10,929 bases of DNA from CAZXBB01 sp964638815 (GTDB lineage: Bacteria > Planctomycetota > Phycisphaerae > Phycisphaerales > SM1A02): NCBI GenBank assembly GCA_964638815.1, contig CAZXBB010000291.1, positions 1 through 10,929 of the forward strand, written 5' to 3'. Numbering within the stretch: the first letter of the stretch is position 1; every line of letters begins with the position of its first letter. The notes under the pieces were generated by a model that saw only the letters and a program-made list of their open reading frames with translations, did no database searches and was not told the origin of the DNA. Positions 5,532 to 10,929 of the stretch are shown here, piece by piece. Both the position numbers and the translations under genes were made by a program.

Positions 5532-7712
5532 TCACCCCTCCGACGGCTGGATCAGCAGCACGGCGTCCGTTGACGGCAGGTTCATCGCGCCGTGCACCCT
5601 GGCCGCGGCCTCGGCGGTCGAGCCGCCGTTGTTCGCGATGAGGTCCAGGAGGGCTCTGATGTGGTGCTGCTCGGCGCGATTGCCGAAACGCTTGACCGAG
5701 TCCGCGGCGGCGTCGAGGAGGTCCACGCGCTCGCCGTCGCTCGCGGCGAGCGCCGCGTCCATCAGCGAACGCTGCGCCCGCTCGGTGTCGATGCGGGCGA
5801 GGATGCCGGCGACCAGCAGGCGGGCCCGGCCCGTGCGCGCGTCGAGGGCGTCGAGGAGCGACGACTCGGCGTCGACGATCTGGTACGCGGGGCTGCAGGA
5901 GATCGCGATGTCCTCGAGGGCGCCCAGCGACTCGAAGGCGTACGCCTCCGCTTCGGCCTCCGTCATCCGGCCGCCTGAGGCGCGCCGGAGCAGCGCCTCG
6001 ACCGTCGCGGCGAACGCCTCGTCGCCGATGCCCGGTCGCGCCACGTGCACGCGCGTGTCGCTCTGGAACTCGCGCTTGATTTCCGGCACGTCCACCGCGC
6101 CGACGAGGGCGAGGATCGGGGCGGCGCCCGTCTTCGTCATGCCGTGGATCTCGTTGACCGCCTGCCGCGTCGCGTCGGCGCTGTTCAGGCGGACGAGCAC
6201 GAGGTCGATACCCGGAGCGTCCGCCACCGCGCCGCCCAGCGCGGCCACGCTGGCCTCGGCGCCGGCGATCGTGAAGCCCATCTTCTCGAGCGCGGTCACC
6301 GCCTGCCGCCGGTTTTCCGGGTCGTCGGCGACGACCATCGCGAACGACTGCGCGCCCGTGCGCACCGCCGAAGCGAGCGTCGGCACCACACGGTAGTCGC
6401 CCTCGAAGCCCGTCGTCGGCAGTGCCCGCGCGAGCGTCAGCGCGGCGTCATACTGCACGCGGCGGTCGGGGTACGCCAGCGCCTCGAGCAGCGGCTGCCG
6501 GCCGTCGCCCTGCGAGAAGAGGTTCGAGCCGCCGGTCGTCTGCGCGAGCGAGGCGATCGCGTCGCGGACCAGCGGCGTGTCCGTCGTGTCGATCGCGAGG
6601 CCGAGCACGTCGAGGCACACCTGCGTGCCGAAGACCGTCGCGAAGAAGCCCGGCGTGTAGGCGCTCTCTCCGTACACGGGATCGCTCTCGTCGCCGCCCA
6701 GCTCGTTCTCGCGCTTGAGGTTGGCCGCGACGAAGAGCGCGAGCGATTGGCGATTCATCGAATCGAACGCCAGCGCCTTCGCCGAGAACCGCATCGCCAG
6801 CACCTCGTGGAAGATGGAGGTCGGCACGGGCGTGGGAACGAGCCCGACGAATGCGTCGTACGACCACGCGTTGTTCGTCGGATCGGCCGGATAGGGCGTC
6901 AGCGCCGACTCGGCGTTGTAGTACTGGTGGGCCAGGACGCCGTAGAGACGGGACAGGTCGTTCTCGAAGACCTGGAGCTTGCTGAACGCGCGCTCCGCCG
7001 ATTCCCTCACCGGGCCGTCGGTGGAGGCGAGCCGGAGGTCGCGGAGGAACGGACCCGCGTGGCTGTAGCCGATGTCGCCGAGCGTGTCGCACACGGTCTG
7101 CTGGCTGCGCGGATCGATCTCGAGGAGCGCGGCCGAGAGCGGGGCGACGGCCGGAAGACCGATCTCCCTCAGCATGTTCTGACACGCGAGCTTGAGCTTG
7201 TCGTCATGGCCGTCCGTGATGCGCTTGAGCAGCCCGGGCACCGCGTATTCGCCGGCGGCCCGCAGCCGTCCCGCGGCGAGGAGCCGCTGCCGCTGTGTGC
7301 CGATCAGCATCTCGATCGCCTCGTCGATGCGCTGGCCGTCGCGGGCGAGATCGCGCCGCCCCTGCTCGACGCGCCGGGCCACCTCGGCCGCGATCGGCTC
7401 GAGTTGGGGGTTCAGCAGCGCCCGCCCGATCGCGCTGTCGAAACGCGTCACGCGGCGGTCCGACTCGTCGACGATCTCCGCCAATTCGGCGTCCGTCACG
7501 CCCGATTCGAGCAGCCGCTGTCCGTAGCCCACGGCCAGCTCCGGCTTCGCAACCTTCAGGTAGTGGACGAAGTCCTCGAGGAGCTGCTGCGGCGTCTCGT
7601 TCTGCGCGAAGGCCGGTCCGGCCAGCGTCAGCGCCGTGACGGCGGCGGCCACGAGGAGCGCGACGCGGCGCGCCGAAGATTGCGGACTCGTCCTGCTCGC
7701 GAGGATCGTCAT
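5532..7712 (-). CDS. Secreted HEAT-repeat protein with a degenerate receiver-like domain
   Basis: The 726-residue product starts with a signal peptide (RRVALLVAAAVTALTLAGPAFA, about residues 15-36, cleavage before Q37). Residues about 140-250 and 405-450 are helical HEAT-like repeats (LLAAGRLRAAGEYAVPGLL; VCDTLGDIGYSHAGPFLRDL). Between them is a region (about 250-400) with PADPTNNAWSYDAFVG and EVLAMRFSAKALAFD that I recall only from planctomycete proteins. Residues about 456-577 have the strand-helix pattern of a CheY-like receiver: VVADD (460-464), IDLVLVRLN (502-510), PILALVG (532-538) and HVARPG (556-561). The phosphoacceptor Asp is Arg508, the Thr/Ser position is Val537 and the Lys is Arg559, so phosphorylation is not expected. 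A HEAT-like tail follows. The start at 7712 has GGAG at 7722-7725; an ATG 15 nt further upstream overlaps that SD and lacks its own. The role is probably as a protein-binding scaffold outside the cytoplasm. Confidence 0.8.
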   Translation of the reverse strand: MTILASRTSPQSSARRVALLVAAAVTALTLAGPAFAQNETPQQLLEDFVHYLKVAKPELAVGYGQRLLESGVTDAELAEIVDESDRRVTRFDSAIGRALLNPQLEPIAAEVARRVEQGRRDLARDGQRIDEAIEMLIGTQRQRLLAAGRLRAAGEYAVPGLLKRITDGHDDKLKLACQNMLREIGLPAVAPLSAALLEIDPRSQQTVCDTLGDIGYSHAGPFLRDLRLASTDGPVRESAERAFSKLQVFENDLSRLYGVLAHQYYNAESALTPYPADPTNNAWSYDAFVGLVPTPVPTSIFHEVLAMRFSAKALAFDSMNRQSLALFVAANLKRENELGGDESDPVYGESAYTPGFFATVFGTQVCLDVLGLAIDTTDTPLVRDAIASLAQTTGGSNLFSQGDGRQPLLEALAYPDRRVQYDAALTLARALPTTGFEGDYRVVPTLASAVRTGAQSFAMVVADDPENRRQAVTALEKMGFTIAGAEASVAALGGAVADAPGIDLVLVRLNSADATRQAVNEIHGMTKTGAAPILALVGAVDVPEIKREFQSDTRVHVARPGIGDEAFAATVEALLRRASGGRMTEAEAEAYAFESLGALEDIAISCSPAYQIVDAESSLLDALDARTGRARLLVAGILARIDTERAQRSLMDAALAASDGERVDLLDAAADSVKRFGNRAEQHHIRALLDLIANNGGSTAEAAARVHGAMNLPSTDAVLLIQPSEG

Positions 7713-7784
7713 CGGGAGGAACTCCATTGCACGGACGGGCAGCGCGGGAGGACCAAAACGGCCCTGGGGCCGGCGGAAACCACG

Positions 7785-7813
7785 AAAGTATCCGGGCCCC
7801 GGGGGGGTGTCAA
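7785..7813 (-). promoter_or_regulatory. Candidate sigma-70-type promoter of the HEAT protein gene
   Basis: Minus strand TTGACA (7813-7808), a perfect -35 consensus, is followed by a 17-bp spacer and TACTTT (7790-7785). The overlapping GATACT (7792-7787) would have a 15-bp spacer. The predicted leader is about 65 nt. Seven consecutive Cs directly follow the -35 inside the spacer. Confidence 0.5.
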
Positions 7814-7890
7814 TGATCCCAAGCCCAGCCGTCAGCCGGGGATGCGTTCCCACGAATTCGTCCGGTGGCGGGCCGCGGTTCCATGCGCGA

Positions 7891-7946
7891 GCGCCCGAGC
7901 GCCCGATCGCCCGACCGCCCGACCGCCCGGGCGCCCGGGCGCCCGG
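7891..7946. repeat. Seven tandem copies of an 8-bp unit
   Basis: The units have the form (g/t/c)cgcccg(a/g): two gcgcccga, one tcgcccga, one ccgcccga, one ccgcccgg, two gcgcccgg. The last copies create self-complementary gcgcccgggcgc and could fold into stable hairpins. They begin 25 bp after the stop of the C39-like gene, so they may also serve as its terminator. Confidence 0.8.
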
Positions 7947-7970
7947 CCGCCTCGCCGACGATCCGCCGGT

Positions 7971-9809
7971 TCACTCCTCGCACGGCCCCCACGCCACCAG
8001 GACGGCGAGCAGGTCCTGGAGGTCGACGTTCAGGTCGGCGTTGACGTCCGCGAAGGGGTCGCTCGAGTTCCACGCCGCGAGCACCGCCACCAGGTCCGGC
8101 ACGCCGACGACGCCGTCGCCGTTGACGTCCGCCACGCAGTCGGGGATCGACTCGCCCCCCTGGTCGCCCGGCTCGAGCTCGATGTTGTTCCAGCCCGGGC
8201 CGTCGTGCAGCGTCGGGTCGTAGTTCGTGCTGCTGCGCGAGACGTGGAGGAAGCCGCCCGCGGGCTGCTCCGGGAAGATCGGGTCGGGCGGGTACATCCA
8301 CTTGCCGCCGATGAAGTCGAACTCCATGATGACGCCCTCGGCGCTGACGTACAGACGACCGTCGTCGTCGAAGTCGATCGCGACGGGATTGGGAGCGTCG
8401 ATGATCACCTGCTCGAACTCGTCGCCGCCGTAGCTCATGCGGAAGAGCTGACCCTCGACGCAGATCCAGCGGTCGCCGGTCACGGGATTCCACGCGATGG
8501 AGGCCTCCGACGCGAACGGAACGCCCGGCAGGTCCCACGCCGTCGGGATCCCGAGCAGGGTCCGGTCGTACTCCATGAGCTTGCCGTCCTTCGCCGAGTA
8601 GACGAGCAACAGGTCGTGGACGTCGTCGTAGGCCAGGGCCTGCCCAGGGACGAGCGGCGACATGATCGTCCGCGTCACCGGCGGATCGGCGGCGATGTCG
8701 ATGTGGTGGAGCGTCCCGATGCCGTCGATGAGATAGAGCTCGCGGTGGCGGTTGACGAGCGGATCGGACGGATCGAAGACGTTGATGTCGAGCTGCTCCC
8801 ACACGCCGTCTCCGGCGGGCTTGAGCGTCCAGACCTCGCGCTCGCCGCCGCCGACCGGAACGAGGATCGTGACCGCGCACGTCAGGTCTGCGTGGATCGT
8901 CATGTCCACGAGCTCGCGGCCTCCGACCGGCGCGAACTCGCGCAGGAGCGGCACGCCCCCGCCCTGGAGCGGATTGCTGCGCACGATCGTCGCCGTGATG
9001 TCGATGTCCGCGTAGTCCGTGAGAACGAACGTGGGGTAGATCGACAACACCTCGTCGATGTAGCCGTGCCACGCGCCCTCGCTCGCGTCCATTCCGAACA
9101 CGCGCCACATCGCGCGCTCCTGTGCGCCCTCCCTGGGTCTCCTCTGCTCCGGCAGCGTGATGCAGAACCGGGTCGCGAAGGTGGACTGCATCTGGAGGCT
9201 GTCGCTCGTCCACGGATCACGGAAGCCGATCCCGTACGCGGGGTCGTTGATGATCGCCCGCGAGGCCGTCACGACGTGACCGCCCTCGCGGGTCATGTAC
9301 GGGCCGTGGTCCAGGTAGTACCCGATGGCGAACGCCGCGAAGCCGCCGTTCGCCACGGTGTAGTTGATCGTGGCGAACCCGGGCGTGGAGGTCGACGAAT
9401 CCCGGTGGTGGACGACGGCGAACTTGTTCGCCGGCAGCCATTCGACCACGCCGGCGTACATGCCGTCGCCGGTGGTCCCGCCGGGCGACAGGGTGCCCAT
9501 GGCGTCGCCCACGTCCGAGAGCGCCGCGCCGGCCGCGGCGTAGAGCTGCTGGCTCTGGAAGTTCCCCGGCCCCGGCGGCAGGTCAAAGAGCCCGTGGCTC
9601 GCGAAGTACGCGAACAGGTTGAGGTTCGCCGCCGGCGCGCAGTACCAGTTGCCGGTGACGGGGAGCGAGCTGCGTCTTTGATCGATGTCCGGAATGTGCG
9701 CGATCGTCCAGTCGAACTGGGAGGGGCTGGTCCAGTTGAACGTTACGTCCGCGTGCGCCGACAGCGCGATCGCCAGGGCGGCGACACATCCAGTGTGGTG
9801 CATTCTCAT
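7971..9809 (-). CDS. Secreted C39-like cysteine peptidase with propeller-like region and GC-type dockerin tail
   Basis: The 612-residue product has a signal peptide (MRMHHTGCVAALAIALSAHA, cleavage after about A20). Residues about 40-215 look like a C39/papain-like peptidase: Q44 in D-I-D-Q (oxyanion Gln), C57 in NWYCAPAANLNLF, H178 in EGGHVVTAS and D198 in GFRDPWTS form a plausible catalytic set. Residues about 290-510 repeat short strand motifs (ELYLIDGIGTLHHI, ALAYDDVHDLLLVYS, IAWNPVTGDRWICVEGQLF, VAIDFDDDGRLYVSAEGVI), as in SMP-30/NHL-type propellers. The C-terminus (about 558-612) has two dockerin-like EF hands: DVNGDGVVGVPDLVAVL and DVNADLNVDLQDLLAVL, ending VAWGPCEE. The start at 9809 has AAAGGGA at 9815-9821, 5 nt upstream. 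It begins 41 bp after the preceding gene and is probably cotranscribed. The actual substrate is unknown; the enzyme could also be inactive. Confidence 0.75.
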   Translation of the reverse strand: MRMHHTGCVAALAIALSAHADVTFNWTSPSQFDWTIAHIPDIDQRRSSLPVTGNWYCAPAANLNLFAYFASHGLFDLPPGPGNFQSQQLYAAAGAALSDVGDAMGTLSPGGTTGDGMYAGVVEWLPANKFAVVHHRDSSTSTPGFATINYTVANGGFAAFAIGYYLDHGPYMTREGGHVVTASRAIINDPAYGIGFRDPWTSDSLQMQSTFATRFCITLPEQRRPREGAQERAMWRVFGMDASEGAWHGYIDEVLSIYPTFVLTDYADIDITATIVRSNPLQGGGVPLLREFAPVGGRELVDMTIHADLTCAVTILVPVGGGEREVWTLKPAGDGVWEQLDINVFDPSDPLVNRHRELYLIDGIGTLHHIDIAADPPVTRTIMSPLVPGQALAYDDVHDLLLVYSAKDGKLMEYDRTLLGIPTAWDLPGVPFASEASIAWNPVTGDRWICVEGQLFRMSYGGDEFEQVIIDAPNPVAIDFDDDGRLYVSAEGVIMEFDFIGGKWMYPPDPIFPEQPAGGFLHVSRSSTNYDPTLHDGPGWNNIELEPGDQGGESIPDCVADVNGDGVVGVPDLVAVLAAWNSSDPFADVNADLNVDLQDLLAVLVAWGPCEE

Positions 9810-9850
9810 CGTCGTCCCTTTCTCGAATCTCATGTCGTCTGTCGTCACCG

Positions 9851-10270
9851 TCATTCGCACGGTCCCCACGCGCCCAGCACGATCAGGAGGTCCGCGAAGG
9901 TCACGAGGCCGTCGCCGTCGAGGTCCTCGGGGCACCCGTCGCAGACGCCCCATGCGCCCAGCAATGCCAGCAGGTCGGCGAAGTCAACGCGGCCCGTGTT
10001 GTCCACGTCTCCGGCGCAGACGCCTCCGCCCCCCCCGCCGGCCCAGAAGCCGCCCGTCAGCGAGAATGCGCCACCCGTGAGCGGTCCGCCCGCGTCGGGC
10101 TGACCGATGGTCCCGGAGAGCTCGAACACGCCGCCGATCGTGTGCATCGCCCCGCCGCCGTCGATCGTGGACCACGGGACGGCGAAGCCGCCCTTCCCCG
10201 AGCCCGCCGGAGACGTCGCGACGCAGCAGGCGATGACGAGCGTGGCGACCGCGATTGCACGCGCGCTCAT
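9851..10270 (-). CDS. Short secreted dockerin protein (signal peptide + STIDGGG/GGFW module + two EF hands)
   Basis: The 139-residue product has a signal peptide (about 1-22), then a ~50-residue module with STIDGGG (34-40), FELSGTIGQPDAG (49-61) and FSLTGGFW (69-76). A Gly-rich linker (77-83) leads to two dockerin-like EF-hand units: DVDNTGRVDFADLLALLGAWGVC (88-110, as two contiguous pieces DVDNTGRVDF and ADLLALLGAWGVC) and one starting at CPEDLDGDG (113-121) and ending GAWGPCE. The module is one I know from many planctomycete exported proteins; its fold and function are not established to my knowledge. Its ATG overlaps the stop of the S74 gene as ATGA, and a strong SD (AAGGAGAG, 10276-10283) sits 5 nt upstream. 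It is therefore translationally coupled to the S74 protein and probably also cotranscribed with the C39-like gene. The linker is encoded by an uninterrupted run of eight Gs. Confidence 0.85.
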   Translation of the reverse strand: MSARAIAVATLVIACCVATSPAGSGKGGFAVPWSTIDGGGAMHTIGGVFELSGTIGQPDAGGPLTGGAFSLTGGFWAGGGGGGVCAGDVDNTGRVDFADLLALLGAWGVCDGCPEDLDGDGLVTFADLLIVLGAWGPCE

Positions 10271-10929
10271 CGTCGCTCTCCTTCGTCGCGGGCGAGGCGC
10301 GCGACGAGCCCGGTGACGAGCCGTTCCAGCTCGTCGATTCTTCGTTGGAGCCCGGCGACCTCCGCGTCCTTCTCGGCGCGAAGGGCGTTCACCGCCTCGA
10401 CGAGCAGAGGTGTCAGCTTGCCGTAATCCATTCCGACGGCATCGACGCCGTTCTCCTCGTATGTCACGATCTCCGGCAGGACGGCGCCGACCTCCTCGGC
10501 GATCATGCCCACGTCGGCATGCCCTCCGTGCTCCCGGTCCCAGTCGAAGTACACGCCGCGCAATCGGCCGACGCGTCCGAGCGCGTCGTCGATGGGCTCG
10601 ATGCTGGTCTTCCAGCGACGCGACGACGCAGAGCCGTAGTTGGTGCCCGCCCCGCCGGCGAAGAAATCCCAGCCGCTGGCGTTGTCGCAGCGGCCGTAGA
10701 CGCCGACGTTGATGCCGGTCGTCCGCGTCGCGTGGCCGTAGACCCCGCAGCCTCCGGCGCTGTCGCTCTGGCCGTAGACGCCGTAGGTCAGGCCGCTCCC
10801 CGCGATGGCCTCGCCGTACACGCCGCGCCCGGAGCTGCTGTAGACGGTGCCGTGCACGCCGATCGTCGCGCCCGCGGTCGCGTCGGCAAAGCCATCCACG
10901 CCCGTGCCGTTGTTGCTGTCGCTTCGACC
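10267..10929 (-). CDS. C-terminal part of a fibre-like protein with peptidase S74 intramolecular chaperone domain
   Basis: The frame is open to the right edge, so the N-terminus is missing; 220 residues are visible. Numbering from the edge, residues 1-99 carry a GVYG-type stalk repeat: IGVHG (23-27), GVYG at 36-39, 50-53, 62-65 and 76-79. Residues about 100-183 match the S74 domain: SSRRWKTSIEPI (102-113), with S102 and K107 spaced like the Ser-Lys dyad of endosialidase chaperone domains, then GVYFDWD (125-131), DVGMIAEEVGAVLPEIV (139-155) and MDYGKLTPLLVEAVNALR (167-184). A charged coiled coil (185-220) closes the protein. In phage tail fibres this domain trimerises the stalk and then cuts itself off. 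No phage genes surround this copy, so a cell-surface fibre is more likely. The stop overlaps the start of the next gene by 4 nt. Confidence 0.85.
   Translation of the reverse strand, partial: GRSDSNNGTGVDGFADATAGATIGVHGTVYSSSGRGVYGEAIAGSGLTYGVYGQSDSAGGCGVYGHATRTTGINVGVYGRCDNASGWDFFAGGAGTNYGSASSRRWKTSIEPIDDALGRVGRLRGVYFDWDREHGGHADVGMIAEEVGAVLPEIVTYEENGVDAVGMDYGKLTPLLVEAVNALRAEKDAEVAGLQRRIDELERLVTGLVARLARDEGERR

Noticed and set aside
6045..10103. Plus-strand open frame of 1352 codons
   Set aside because: It lies antisense to the HEAT and C39-like genes and runs on through the spacer between them. The product is Arg/His/Val/Asp-rich without domains. It is a stop-poor shadow of G+C-rich genes.
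10267..10929. Prophage tail-fibre gene
   Set aside because: S74 domains are common in phage fibres, but the neighbours are secreted dockerin proteins and there are no tail, capsid, integrase or lysis genes.

Overview
The window looks like a piece of a high-G+C planctomycete genome, most likely of the class Phycisphaerae. The main reason is a signature seen three times: a C-terminal dockerin-like EF-hand unit ending in W-G-x-C-E, the type NCBI calls GC-type dockerin. Supporting signs are a secreted HEAT-repeat protein with a planctomycete-like central region, a long prepilin-like protein, and a short secreted protein built from the 'STIDGGG...LSGTIGQPDAG...LTGGFW' module. No phage, plasmid, IS element or CRISPR array is visible. 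The taxonomic call is an inference from protein style; there is no marker gene here beyond one tRNA.

Layout. Positions 1-135 (minus) hold the first 45 codons of a secreted protein that runs off the left edge. Positions 136-972 are gene-poor. They contain direct repeats, a cluster of short hairpins with recurring GGA loops, and an orphan dockerin-like tail (692-778) with no protein in front of it. On the plus strand follow an mddA-like methanethiol S-methyltransferase (973-1815), a translationally coupled 44-residue membrane protein (1812-1946), a repeat-rich spacer with a perfect 13-bp hairpin, and a TPR-sulfotransferase fusion (2249-3709). From 3839 onward everything is on the minus strand: a type II secretion/prepilin-like protein (3839-4939), tRNA-Thr(CGT) (5220-5292), a secreted HEAT protein with a degenerate receiver-like domain (5532-7712), and a three-gene run read from the right edge. 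That run is a peptidase S74 fibre-type protein (10929-10267, partial), a 139-residue secreted dockerin protein (10270-9851) and a C39-like peptidase/propeller/dockerin protein (9809-7971).

How the genes may work together. The three rightmost genes overlap or lie within about 40 bp of each other and all appear to act outside the cytoplasm. They look like a small cassette for displaying proteins at the cell surface: an autoprocessing fibre and two proteins carrying the same C-terminal anchoring or sorting tail. The plus-strand genes are separate: one makes dimethyl sulfide from methanethiol, the other transfers sulfuryl groups. Most intergenic spacers carry their own short tandem repeat, and the hairpins tend to lie at gene ends.
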